From contig CP003096.1 in the NCBI GenBank assembly GCA_000233775.1, positions 1,903,775-1,967,774 of the forward strand: a stretch of DNA of 64,000 bases, read 5' to 3'. How positions within the stretch are numbered: the stretch's first letter is position 1; the number at the start of each line of letters is the position of its first letter. This document shows, piece after piece, positions 9,105-17,490 of the stretch. The notes below the pieces were generated by a model that was given only the letters and a program-made list of their open reading frames with translations, was not told the DNA's origin and made no database searches. The position numbers and the translations under genes were made by a program. Source of the DNA: Thermovirga lienii DSM 17291. Lineage in GTDB: Bacteria > Synergistota > Synergistia > Synergistales > Thermovirgaceae.

Positions 9105-10297
9105 ATTACACCTTCCTCCTTCAGCTTATCTATCTCTGCCTCGTCCATTCCAAGCTCTCCAACATAGATATCTTTATTATGTTGTCCCAACAGAGGAGAA
9201 CATGTTTTTATCGCTGGAGGGGTATCAGAAAGCTTAATATGACTTCCTGTTATCTTTATGGCACCCGCTATTGGGTGGTAAGTCTCCACAAACATTTGTC
9301 TATCCTCTGCTATGTGAGGGTCGTTTACTACTTTATCTATGGTCATTATAGGAGCACAAGGTATGCCCTCGGCTTCCAAAAGATCCAGAACTTCCTGCAT
9401 TTTATGCTTCATGGTCCATTCTTCTATTATTGCTTTAACTTCCTCATGATGCTCTACTCTATCCTTTATGCGCAAGAATTCAGGCTTTTCTGCAATATCA
9501 GGTTTCCCCATAACTTCACAAAGCTTTTGCCATAGCCTGTCATTTCCAGCCCCTATGACAATACTTCCATCGGATGTTCTAAAGGAATCATAGGGGTAAG
9601 TAGATTCGTAGCGGTTTCCTATTCTCTCAGGCACTCTACCTTCCACCAGATATATCATGTTTATTATCTCTAAGCTCGCCACGGCGGAATCTACTAATGC
9701 AACATCCACCATTTGGCCTTTTCCAGTTATGCTTCTAGCGTTGACCGCAGCCAGTATCCCTATTGCGCAGGATAACCCCCCAAGCACGTCGCCTATAGCA
9801 GTCCCTGTCCTAGTAGGTTCTCCCCCAGGCCATCCTGTGGTACTCATAAGTCCACTCATGGCCTGAGCTATTATGTCGTAGCCCGGGCGCATCTTGTAGG
9901 GCCCTGTTTGTCCAAATCCTGATATGGCCGCATAAATTATCCTTGGATTTACTTCTTTTAGCACTTCATACCCCAGTCCAAGTTTTTCCATAGTCCCTGG
10001 TCTGTAATTCTCCACCACCACATCGGCCCTCTTCACCAATTCAAGGAATATCTCTTTGCCTTTTGCACTCTTTAGGTTAAGGGTTATTCCCCTCTTATTT
10101 CTATTAAGGTTCATGTAATAAGCGCTTTCTCCTTCCTTAAAAGGCCCCATCTGCCGCGTATCATCTCCTCTTTCAGGTATTTCAATCTTTATAACATCTG
10201 CCCCCATGTCTGCTAATATCATGGTACAGAAGGGACCTGCCAAAACCCGCGTTAAATCCAACACTCTTAAATTAGATAGCGCCCCTTTAATTGCCAT
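9101..10297 (-). CDS. CaiB/BaiF (class III) CoA-transferase
   Basis: A 398-residue class III CoA-transferase. The N-terminus (RVLDLTRVLAGPFCTMILADMGADVIKIE) and the catalytic Asp170 in GTAIGDVLGG are both present; the aspartate forms the acyl-aspartyl intermediate in this family. Relatives move CoA between succinyl-CoA or acetyl-CoA and acids such as citramalate, itaconate, malate or HMG. Overlap with the downstream HMGL-like gene suggests that it makes that enzyme's substrate. Thirty-three bp separate it from the upstream lyase gene. The exact acid cannot be read from sequence. Confidence 0.88.
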   Translation of the reverse strand: MAIKGALSNLRVLDLTRVLAGPFCTMILADMGADVIKIEIPERGDDTRQMGPFKEGESAYYMNLNRNKRGITLNLKSAKGKEIFLELVKRADVVVENYRPGTMEKLGLGYEVLKEVNPRIIYAAISGFGQTGPYKMRPGYDIIAQAMSGLMSTTGWPGGEPTRTGTAIGDVLGGLSCAIGILAAVNARSITGKGQMVDVALVDSAVASLEIINMIYLVEGRVPERIGNRYESTYPYDSFRTSDGSIVIGAGNDRLWQKLCEVMGKPDIAEKPEFLRIKDRVEHHEEVKAIIEEWTMKHKMQEVLDLLEAEGIPCAPIMTIDKVVNDPHIAEDRQMFVETYHPIAGAIKITGSHIKLSDTPPAIKTCSPLLGQHNKDIYVGELGMDEAEIDKLKEEGVI

Positions 10298-10330
10298 CTG
10301 GAATCAACCTCTTTTTTTATAAATTTTTTA

Positions 10331-11209
10331 TTAGACATCTCTGCCGGTAGCGTACATTTTCTCTGCTTTTTTAATGTCAGGAAGGCCTACAAGTTCATTG
10401 AAGGCCTCAAAGTCAAATATTCTGCTAACCGTTGATGCAGTTGTGCCCCTATTTTTAAGTTCTTCCAGCATGTCAAAAACCGCTTTAGTCGCGGCCAAAA
10501 GGGAACTCACTGGAAATATTGCAATGTCGTATCCAATTTCTTGAAGTTCTTCAGCACTCAGAAGGGGCGTTCTTCCGCGTTCAACCATGTTAGCAATAAC
10601 TGGGGCATTGAAAGATGAAGTTATCATCTTCATTTCTTCTATAGACTCTGGCGATTCTATAAAAATGATATCCGCTCCTGCTGCTTCGTAAGCTTTTCCT
10701 CGTTCTATCGCCTCTTCTATTCCCATAGAGGTCCTTGCATCTGTACGCGCCATTATCATAAGGCTATCGTCTCTTCTAGCATCACAAGCAGCCTTTATCT
10801 TTCCAACCATTTCATCCTTTGAAATTACTTGGCGCCCCAACATATGTCCGCACTTTTTTGGAGCAACCTGATCTTCTATTTGTATACACGCCACCCCTGC
10901 CTTTTCGTAAAGCCTTACCGTTCTTTGGACATTAATCGCATTGCCAAATCCATTATCAGCATCTGCTATCACTGGAATATTCACCGCTTCGACCATGTTA
11001 GCGGCATGGCAGGCCATTTCCGAAAGGGTAAGCAACCCTACATCTGGTCTACCCAACAAGCTGGCAGAGGCTCCAAAACCCGTCATATAAACGGCGTCAA
11101 ACCCCGCCTTTTCAACTATTTTTGCTGAAAGCGAGTCGTAGGCACCTGGGACTACAAGTATTTCATTTTTTAAAAGCAACTCTCTAAGCTTTTTCCTTGC
11201 ATTATTCAT
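10331..11209 (-). CDS. Isocitrate lyase/PEP mutase superfamily C-C lyase (methylisocitrate or dimethylmalate lyase-like)
   Basis: About 292 residues from the ATG at 11209, preceded by AGGTG; a TTG 45 nt upstream is possible but lies across the operator-like site. It has the metal-binding DADNGFGNA motif and the catalytic KKCGH loop, which marks lyases rather than phosphonate mutases. Relatives cleave 2-methylisocitrate (PrpB), 2,3-dimethylmalate (giving propionate and pyruvate) or oxaloacetate. No prpC or prpD is present. Together with the DmdAB-like hydratase, dimethylmalate lyase is a reasonable reading. It is the first gene after the operon promoter. Confidence 0.83.
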   Translation of the reverse strand: MNNARKKLRELLLKNEILVVPGAYDSLSAKIVEKAGFDAVYMTGFGASASLLGRPDVGLLTLSEMACHAANMVEAVNIPVIADADNGFGNAINVQRTVRLYEKAGVACIQIEDQVAPKKCGHMLGRQVISKDEMVGKIKAACDARRDDSLMIMARTDARTSMGIEEAIERGKAYEAAGADIIFIESPESIEEMKMITSSFNAPVIANMVERGRTPLLSAEELQEIGYDIAIFPVSSLLAATKAVFDMLEELKNRGTTASTVSRIFDFEAFNELVGLPDIKKAEKMYATGRDV

Positions 11210-11230
11210 CGTAACACCTCTTTCTGACTT

Positions 11231-11244
11231 TTGTCGACAGTCGC
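11231..11244. promoter_or_regulatory. Candidate operator TTGTCGACAG in the 5' leader of the catabolic operon
   Basis: TTGTCGACAGTCGC lies between the -10 box (11260-11265) and the start codon (11209). The same 10-mer TTGTCGACAG recurs at 3013-3022, and a GTCGAC variant at 8060-8070. It resembles half-sites of FCD-type GntR regulators, but no full-length regulator gene is in this cluster. Confidence 0.35.
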
Positions 11245-11259
11245 CATATGCCAAAACTA

Positions 11260-11288
11260 ATTGTATTAATGTTAGAAATTTTTGTCAA
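11260..11288 (-). promoter_or_regulatory. Sigma-70-type promoter of the catabolic operon
   Basis: On the minus strand TTGACA (11283-11288), a 17-nt spacer and TACAAT (11260-11265) form a near-consensus promoter about 50 nt upstream of the first lyase gene. Transcription would start near 11253, placing the TTGTCGACAG motif just downstream of the start site. Confidence 0.7.
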
Positions 11289-11412
11289 GCGTTGAAGCAT
11301 TTCCTTTTTGTATGTTTACCTAACGAAGGTCTCCAATAATCAAATTTGCCATTTCAAACCTGCTGAAGTAAAATCTCTGCAACAAAACTCGTTGCCCGCT
11401 TACGTGGAGGGG

Positions 11413-12513
11413 ATGGCCTTGGATTGGGATAAGAAAAACGAGATAGCAGAAATGAGGCAAAAAATTGACCAGCTTGACCAATCGCTCGCCCAAATACTGA
11501 AAGAACGCGTCGAGGCCGCACGGGCCATCGGCAAGCTGAAAGGCAAACATCAAGTTCTGGATCCCATAAGGGAGCAGGAGGTCATTGACAGGACAGTCAA
11601 AATCTGCAGCGGGCTGGACCCCAAGGGCATAGAGGCCGTGATGAAAGAAGTAATATCCCTTTGTAGAGCTGTCCAGAAAAGGCCAACGGTGGCTTGCCTG
11701 GGGCCAGAAGGGTCCTTTTCTCAGCAAGCAGCCTACGCCTGCCTTGGAAGGAGCATCGACCTTGAATATCTTGAAGACATAGAAGGCATTTTCAGTGCCG
11801 TAGATAGAAAATCCACCTTATTTGGGATCGTGCCGGTAGAAAATTCCATCGAAGGAGTGGTCTACAGCACCCTCGACGCCTTCTCCTCCTCCTCTTTAGA
11901 TCTTTCAATTTCCATGGAAATAATGCTTCCAATAAACCATGTCCTGGCAAGTAAAAGCTCTACTTTGTCTCAAATAACAGAGGTACGTTCTCATCCTCAA
12001 GCTTTGGCCCAATGCAAGGGGTGGCTTTCCATGAACCTGCCTCAATGCCCCAGAAAAACGACTGCAAGCACCAGCGCTGCCGCCATGGAAGCGGCAAAGG
12101 ACCAACGCCTTGCCGCCGTATGCACCTTGCTGGCTGCAGAGATAAACGGATTGAACGTATTGGCCAAAGATATCCAGGACCACCCTCATAACACCACCAG
12201 ATTCTGGCTCATATCCAAAGGACAAAACCCAACAAAACCCCTCAAAGGCATGAACAAGGCCTCTATCCTTTTCACCGTGGCTCACAAGCCTGGTTCGCTC
12301 TTTTACGCCCTCGAGCCGGTGAAGGATGCAGGACTGAACATGATGTTCATCCAGTCCCGTCCCCTTACCAGCAACCCATTTGAGTACCTCTTCTTCGTGG
12401 ATATAGAACTGGACCCCCAAGGCGAGAAAGCCCTGGAGGCCCTAAAAGAAATGGAGAAAAGATGTTTCAGCTTCAGGATCTTGGGGATATACCCCTCATT
12501 CAAAAGCCGCTGA
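11413..12513 (+). CDS. pheA: Bifunctional chorismate mutase / prephenate dehydratase (P-protein)
   Basis: About 366 residues. An N-terminal AroQ-type chorismate mutase helix bundle (MRQKIDQLDQSLAQILKERV, then IREQEVIDRT) is followed by prephenate dehydratase (CLGPEGSFSQQAA, GIVPVENSIEG, NTTRFWLIS). The C-terminal ACT domain has PGSL and IQSRP, close to the GALV and ESRP motifs that bind phenylalanine in feedback inhibition. It converts chorismate to phenylpyruvate. The ATG at 11413 sits very close to GGAGGGG; a TTG at 11419 has better spacing (8 nt) and may be the true start. The coding region overlaps the converging trpA by 18 bp at the 3' end. Confidence 0.93.
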   Translation: MALDWDKKNEIAEMRQKIDQLDQSLAQILKERVEAARAIGKLKGKHQVLDPIREQEVIDRTVKICSGLDPKGIEAVMKEVISLCRAVQKRPTVACLGPEGSFSQQAAYACLGRSIDLEYLEDIEGIFSAVDRKSTLFGIVPVENSIEGVVYSTLDAFSSSSLDLSISMEIMLPINHVLASKSSTLSQITEVRSHPQALAQCKGWLSMNLPQCPRKTTASTSAAAMEAAKDQRLAAVCTLLAAEINGLNVLAKDIQDHPHNTTRFWLISKGQNPTKPLKGMNKASILFTVAHKPGSLFYALEPVKDAGLNMMFIQSRPLTSNPFEYLFFVDIELDPQGEKALEALKEMEKRCFSFRILGIYPSFKSR

Positions 12514-13296
12514 GTCCAGTGCTTTCCTGAGGCTCGAAGTGAAGGCCCTGACCTTTTCTTCAAGGGCATGTACGTCCTTTTGGCTTTCCTCTATCAACCT
12601 GACCAAGGCACTCCCTACTACCACACCGTCAGCCAGGACCGCGGCATCCTTGGCCTTCTTTTGATCGTCGATCCCAAACCCCAAGGCCAGAGGAATTTTT
12701 ATGTGGCGCCTTACCCTTCCTATGTACTCGTCCAGGTTCTTTGCCGGCCCCCTCTTGTCTCCGGTTATGCCAAACAAGGAGACACAGTACACAAACCCTC
12801 TGGCAAAGGTTGCCATCCTTGATATCCGTTCCTCCTGGGTATTTGGCGCGACCATCAATATTCCGTCCACTCCCTCGTCCTCCAGGGCCCTATAAAACGA
12901 AGGGTCTTCATCGAAAGGAAGGTCAGGGACTATGACACCTGCTACCCCTGCATCCTTTGCCTCGGAGGCAAAGCGCTGCAGGCCATACTGCAGAATTGGA
13001 TTGTAGTATCCCATCAAAACCAGTGGAACCTTCACCCTTGAAGCATTTTCCCGAAGGGTCTTCAATACCCCTTCCAGGGTGACTCCCCTCTCCAGGGCTC
13101 GCTTGGAGGCCATCTGAATGATCGGCCCATCCGCCTGAGGGTCCGAAAAAGGAACGCCCACCTCCACTATGTCCGCTCCACTTTCCTGCAGCACCTCTAT
13201 AAGACGCACCGTCTCCTCCAAGGAAGGATCACCAGCAGTAATGTAGGGTATCAATGCTTTCCTCTTGGCAAAAGCCTCCTGCAATCTCATCATCAT
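12496..13296 (-). CDS. trpA: Tryptophan synthase alpha chain
   Basis: About 266 residues from the ATG at 13296, which overlaps the trpB stop (ATGA); a longer in-frame extension into trpB is not used. It has the family's [11 protein letters not shown] start, catalytic Glu in [17 protein letters not shown], and the GFGI and ADGVVVGSA phosphate-binding loops. It cleaves indole-3-glycerol phosphate to indole, which is channelled to TrpB. It is the last gene of trpEGDCFBA. Its stop lies inside the 3' end of the converging pheA. Confidence 0.95.
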   Translation of the reverse strand: MMMRLQEAFAKRKALIPYITAGDPSLEETVRLIEVLQESGADIVEVGVPFSDPQADGPIIQMASKRALERGVTLEGVLKTLRENASRVKVPLVLMGYYNPILQYGLQRFASEAKDAGVAGVIVPDLPFDEDPSFYRALEDEGVDGILMVAPNTQEERISRMATFARGFVYCVSLFGITGDKRGPAKNLDEYIGRVRRHIKIPLALGFGIDDQKKAKDAAVLADGVVVGSALVRLIEESQKDVHALEEKVRAFTSSLRKALDSAAFE

Positions 13297-14483
13297 ATGG
13301 AAACACCACCTTTCAGCAGATAAGGCCTCACTGAGGACATATCCTTGTCTCCCCTTCCCGAAAGGCACACCACAACCAAGGCATCCTCCCCCAAAAGGGG
13401 CGCCCTCTTTATGGCTTCAGCCAATGCATGGGAGCTTTCCAGAGCCGGGATTATCCCCTCAAGCTTGCTTAGAAGCTCAAAGGCCTCAAGAGCCTCATGG
13501 TCCGTGACAGAAGTGTACTCCACTCGCCCTTTCTCTTTGAGGTAACTGTGTTCCGGTCCTACACCGGGATAATCCAACCCCGCAGAAATCGAGTAAGCCA
13601 CCTGCACCTGTCCATATGGATCCTGAAGCAAATAAGACTTACTTCCATGGAGAACTCCCACCTTGCCAGCAGTGAGAGTGCATGCGTGACGCCCTGTGAA
13701 AAGGCCCGCTCCTGCAGCCTCCACACCTACCATCCCAACGTGCTCGTCCTCAAGAAAGGGATGGAAGAACCCTATTGAGTTGCTTCCTCCACCTACGCAA
13801 GCTATTAGTACATCGGGAAGCCTTCCCTCGGCCTCCAATATCTGAGACTTTGTCTCCTCGCCTATCACTCTCTGGAAATCTCTTACTATAGTGGGATAAG
13901 GATGAGGCCCTACTACCGACCCTATGACATAATACGTGTCTTTGACGTTGGTTACCCAATCCCTTATCGCCTCGTTGGTGGCGTCCTTCAGCGTCTGGCT
14001 GCCTGAGGTTACTGGCACCACCTCTGCTCCCAAAAGCCTCATTTTCTCCACGTTCAACGCCTGGCGCTCCATGTCCTCGGCGCCCATATAAACGTGGCAT
14101 TCAAGGCCCTCCCTGGCGGAGGCCGTGGCCACTGCAACTCCGTGCTGGCCCGCTCCGGTTTCAGCTATTATCCGCTTCTTGCCCATCCGTTTGGCCAAAA
14201 GGACCTGGCCCAAGGCGTTGTTTATCTTATGAGCCCCCGTGTGGTTCAAGTCCTCCCGTTTGAGATATACCCTTCGATCCAACCTTTCCGAGAGGCGTTC
14301 AGCAAAATAAAGAGGTGTGGGCCTGCCGCAGTAGGTTTTAAGGAGCCTTTTTAGCTCCTCATTGAAGGAACTGTCGCGCCTTACCTCTTGGTACATTTTC
14401 TCCAACTCATCCAGGGCTGGTATCAAGGTCTCAGGCACATACCGGCCACCGAAATCTCCAAAATACCCTCTTCTGTCACTCAT
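13293..14483 (-). CDS. trpB: Tryptophan synthase beta chain
   Basis: A 396-residue PLP enzyme of the TrpB1 type. The PLP lysine lies in [13 protein letters not shown], and [16 protein letters not shown] and the C-terminal LSGRGDKD motif are all present. It joins indole and serine to make tryptophan. It overlaps trpF upstream by 8 nt and trpA downstream by 4 nt, which indicates tight translational coupling within the operon. Confidence 0.96.
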   Translation of the reverse strand: MSDRRGYFGDFGGRYVPETLIPALDELEKMYQEVRRDSSFNEELKRLLKTYCGRPTPLYFAERLSERLDRRVYLKREDLNHTGAHKINNALGQVLLAKRMGKKRIIAETGAGQHGVAVATASAREGLECHVYMGAEDMERQALNVEKMRLLGAEVVPVTSGSQTLKDATNEAIRDWVTNVKDTYYVIGSVVGPHPYPTIVRDFQRVIGEETKSQILEAEGRLPDVLIACVGGGSNSIGFFHPFLEDEHVGMVGVEAAGAGLFTGRHACTLTAGKVGVLHGSKSYLLQDPYGQVQVAYSISAGLDYPGVGPEHSYLKEKGRVEYTSVTDHEALEAFELLSKLEGIIPALESSHALAEAIKRAPLLGEDALVVVCLSGRGDKDMSSVRPYLLKGGVSI

Positions 14484-15117
14484 CTTTTCTCCCCTCCATC
14501 TTAGTCAACTGGTAGCTTCTTATAATCCTTATCGTCTCTTCCATGAGACGGTGGTCCTTAACACCTGGAGATATCTCCAGTCGGCTGTTCAAGTCCACGC
14601 CGCAGGGTTTTACTTTTTCAATAGCATTCAATACGTTCCCCGGTCCAAGTCCCCCTGCCAAAATAAAGGGTTTCCTCATCCTTTCGTGCTCGACTCTTTC
14701 CCAACGAAAGGGCTTTCCCGTCCCTCCTGCTTTGGCTTTTGCTGAGTCCAACAGAAAAAAATCTGCAACGTTCCTGTATTTCTCAAAATCCGCTCTTTCT
14801 CCCTCAGCAAAGGAAAAGGCCTTTATCACCTTCACTGGCAATCCCTCAAGAAGGCTTGGATCTTCCTTTCCGTGAAATTGGATGGCGTCAAAAATACCGC
14901 AGGAAATCACTTTCATTAAAAATGTTTCCTCGGGATCCGCCACCACGGCCACTACGCTCACGAAAGGAAAGACACCCTCGGTCAAACGCCTTGCATCGTC
15001 AAGGGTTACCTGCCTTGGGCTGGGGGCTAGAATAAAACCCAAAGCGTCGAACCCAAGCTCCAGGGCCTTCAAAACGTCCTCTTTTCTTTTCAACCCGCAA
15101 AGCTTGACTCTCACCAT
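14476..15117 (-). CDS. trpF: Phosphoribosylanthranilate isomerase
   Basis: A 213-residue single-domain TIM barrel. [11 protein letters not shown] at the N-terminus holds the catalytic cysteine. [23 protein letters not shown] and [11 protein letters not shown], with a final [16 protein letters not shown], match TrpF. The usual catalytic aspartate region is retained. It is a separate protein and not fused to TrpC. Its start is 2 nt from the trpC stop and it overlaps trpB. Confidence 0.94.
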   Translation of the reverse strand: MVRVKLCGLKRKEDVLKALELGFDALGFILAPSPRQVTLDDARRLTEGVFPFVSVVAVVADPEETFLMKVISCGIFDAIQFHGKEDPSLLEGLPVKVIKAFSFAEGERADFEKYRNVADFFLLDSAKAKAGGTGKPFRWERVEHERMRKPFILAGGLGPGNVLNAIEKVKPCGVDLNSRLEISPGVKDHRLMEETIRIIRSYQLTKMEGRKDE

Positions 15118-15119
15118 GG

Positions 15120-15872
15120 CTATCGGGTCCTTTCCACTATTTCCCTTATCCTGTCCTGGGGGTCTTGGGCCTCCACAAGATAAGTCCCCACCAAAAGGGC
15201 ATCCACGCCGCAGCTTGCCAAAAAGAGAGCATCTTCCAGGGAGGAAATCCCGCTTTCTGAGACCATTTTTCGCTTCAGGGGATTCTCAAGCTTTCGCGCC
15301 AAATCCATCATCCTTTGAGTCACCCTAAGATCTATGGAAAAGTCCTTTAGGTTTCTGTTGTTGATTCCTATTATTCTCGCAGGAGTGTCCATGGCTCTTT
15401 TCAATTCATCGGGGGTATGAACCTCCAACAAAACTTCAAGGCCCAGCTCCAGCGCCTTTTCCACCATCATGGAAAGCTTTTTCCCCTCTAAAAGGGAAGC
15501 TATAAGAAGCACGGCATCAGCTCCCAAAAACAAGCTCTCGTAAAGTTGAAGGGGATCTATTATGAAATCCTTCCGCAGAAGGGGAACGGGAGAAATGGCA
15601 CTCAGCTGTCTCAAGGTCTCGTTAGAACCTCCAAAGAAGTTCCCTTCAGTTACCACCGATACCGCCACAGCCCCTCCCTCCACGTACTTTTGGAACCTGG
15701 CTTCGGGCGTTAAAGTCCTTTCTATGACTCCCCTGCTGGGAGATGCCTTTTTGATCTCCGCTATGACCGCAAGCCCCCTGGCAGACGAAATGGCTTCTTT
15801 CAAAGAACGGCGAGGAGCTTTCATCCTCTTAATCTCAGCCTTTTTGGCTTCCACTATTCTTGAAAGGGTCAT
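15120..15872 (-). CDS. trpC: Indole-3-glycerol phosphate synthase
   Basis: A 250-residue stand-alone TrpC. It has VIAEIKKASPSRGVI, LRKDFIIDPLQLYES, LLEVHTP, GINNRNLKDFSID and VSESGISS, all conserved catalytic and phosphate-binding elements. It closes the indole ring from carboxyphenylamino-deoxyribulose phosphate. The start overlaps the trpD stop (4 nt). Confidence 0.95.
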   Translation of the reverse strand: MTLSRIVEAKKAEIKRMKAPRRSLKEAISSARGLAVIAEIKKASPSRGVIERTLTPEARFQKYVEGGAVAVSVVTEGNFFGGSNETLRQLSAISPVPLLRKDFIIDPLQLYESLFLGADAVLLIASLLEGKKLSMMVEKALELGLEVLLEVHTPDELKRAMDTPARIIGINNRNLKDFSIDLRVTQRMMDLARKLENPLKRKMVSESGISSLEDALFLASCGVDALLVGTYLVEAQDPQDRIREIVERTR

Positions 15873-16897
15873 ATGGCTTCCTCCCTTCTCGCTTCCCTCG
15901 TAAAGGCCCTGAGTTCAAAAAGAAGCTTATATGCCTTTCCGTTTGAGATTACGTCTCTGGCCAAGAACGCTCCCTCCCTCAAAGAGGGGGTTACTCCGGC
16001 CGTGAAGAAAGCCGCTGCCGCATTGAACACCACAGCCTCCACCAGGGGACCTCCTTCTCCTCTCAGCACACCTTCCATGAGGGCGGCGTTTCCTTTGGCA
16101 TCCTGGCCAGCAAGAAGGTCGTTGCTCTTTTTCTCAAGCCCTACATCTTCTGGTCCTATCTCCCCTTCTTCCAATCTCCCTCGCTCTACGAAGCAAACCT
16201 TGTTGGGTCCTTCAAGGGAAAATTCATCTATGTTACCAAAGCCGCAGACCACCAGAGCTCTCTCCACACCCAACCCCGCAAGGGCCTCGGCCATGGGCCT
16301 CACCAGGTGGGGTGAATAAACACCTAAAACCTGAAACCTAACCCTGGCGGGGTTCGTGAGAGGCCCTAATATGTTAAATATGGTTCTGACTCCCAAGGCC
16401 TTCCTTATCGGAGCTACGTTCCTCATAGCCTCATGAAAGTAGGGAGCATAGATGAACCCGAAGTTGGTCCTTTCTATGCATTGAGCCACCAAGGATGGAT
16501 CATCAAAAATGCCCACTCCAAGCTCCTCCAGCACATCCGCACTCCCGCACTTGCTTGAAATGGCCCTGTTGCCGTGCTTCGCAACAGCTACCCCCCCTGC
16601 TGCCGTCACCAAAGCCGCTGCGGTGGATATATTGAAGGTTCCCTTTCCATCCCCGCCAGTGCCCACTATGTCTATCAGGATCTCTTTTTTTACATTCAGG
16701 CCTTTGGCCTTTCCTCTCATCACCTCCGCAGCGGCCCTTATCTCCTCTGGGGTCTCCCCCTTGACCCGCAAGGCCGCAAGGAACGCCGCTACCTGTATTG
16801 GAGGTGCCGCTCCCTCCATTATGGCGTCCATGACGTCCTTCATCTCCAAGTAGTCGAGGTTTTTCCTCTCCAAAACCTTCTCAATGGTCATCTTCAT
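15869..16897 (-). CDS. trpD: Anthranilate phosphoribosyltransferase
   Basis: A 342-residue enzyme with the PRPP-binding GTGGDGKGTFNIST motif (about residues 80-93), KHGNRAISSKCGSAD, and NILGPLTNPA. It transfers phosphoribose from PRPP to anthranilate. It is not fused to TrpG, whose gene overlaps it by 4 nt upstream. Gene order and coupling fit a single trpEGDCFBA transcript. Confidence 0.95.
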   Translation of the reverse strand: MKMTIEKVLERKNLDYLEMKDVMDAIMEGAAPPIQVAAFLAALRVKGETPEEIRAAAEVMRGKAKGLNVKKEILIDIVGTGGDGKGTFNISTAAALVTAAGGVAVAKHGNRAISSKCGSADVLEELGVGIFDDPSLVAQCIERTNFGFIYAPYFHEAMRNVAPIRKALGVRTIFNILGPLTNPARVRFQVLGVYSPHLVRPMAEALAGLGVERALVVCGFGNIDEFSLEGPNKVCFVERGRLEEGEIGPEDVGLEKKSNDLLAGQDAKGNAALMEGVLRGEGGPLVEAVVFNAAAAFFTAGVTPSLREGAFLARDVISNGKAYKLLFELRAFTREARREEAI

Positions 16898-17490
16898 CTC
16901 TGCTCAGCTCCTCTTCTCAGATGTTCTTTTGCTATCTTGTGAAAATTCCTCAATATCTTCTCTCCGTGATCGGTCATGATTGATTCAGGGTGAAACTGAA
17001 CGCCGTACACCGGAAAGGATGTGTGCTGAATGGCCATTATGGTACCGTCCAAGGTGGTTGCTACGACCTTCAGTTCCCTGGGCAGGGAGGTCTCTTCAAC
17101 CACAAGGGAATGGTACCTGGTAGCCCTGAAGGGAGATGGAAGGCCCTCCAATACTCCTTCTCCGCGGTGGTATATCTCCGAGGTCTTTCCGTGGAAGGGT
17201 ACCTCTCCCCTTATTACCCTACCGCCAAAGACCTCTGCTATGGCCTGGTGTCCCAAGCACACACCCAGGATGGGTATAACTCCTGCAAAAGCCCTTATTA
17301 CTTCCTTGGATATCCCCGATTCATCAGGGGTCCCCGGACCGGGAGAGATAACTATGCCGTCCGGTTGAATATCCTTTATTTCCTCGCATTGAATTTCATC
17401 GTTTCTATAAGTCCGTACAGTATCTATTAGGGAAAGGTACTGCACCAGGTTGTAGGTAAAGGAATCGTAGTTGTCTATGACCAAAATCAC
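16894..17490 (-). CDS. trpG: Anthranilate synthase glutaminase component
   Basis: A 198-residue class I glutamine amidotransferase. The nucleophile lies in GVCLGHQAIAEVFGG and the catalytic His-Glu pair in VQFHPESIMT; the N-terminus is ILVIDNYDSFTYNLVQYL. The start is GTG directly after the trpE stop. It supplies ammonia to TrpE. It may also serve para-aminobenzoate synthesis, since no second copy is visible here. Confidence 0.94.
   Translation of the reverse strand: MILVIDNYDSFTYNLVQYLSLIDTVRTYRNDEIQCEEIKDIQPDGIVISPGPGTPDESGISKEVIRAFAGVIPILGVCLGHQAIAEVFGGRVIRGEVPFHGKTSEIYHRGEGVLEGLPSPFRATRYHSLVVEETSLPRELKVVATTLDGTIMAIQHTSFPVYGVQFHPESIMTDHGEKILRNFHKIAKEHLRRGAEQR

Noticed and set aside
11905-12420. 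171-codon minus-strand frame inside pheA
   Set aside because: Fully contained in a well-supported gene and without family motifs; a shadow frame.
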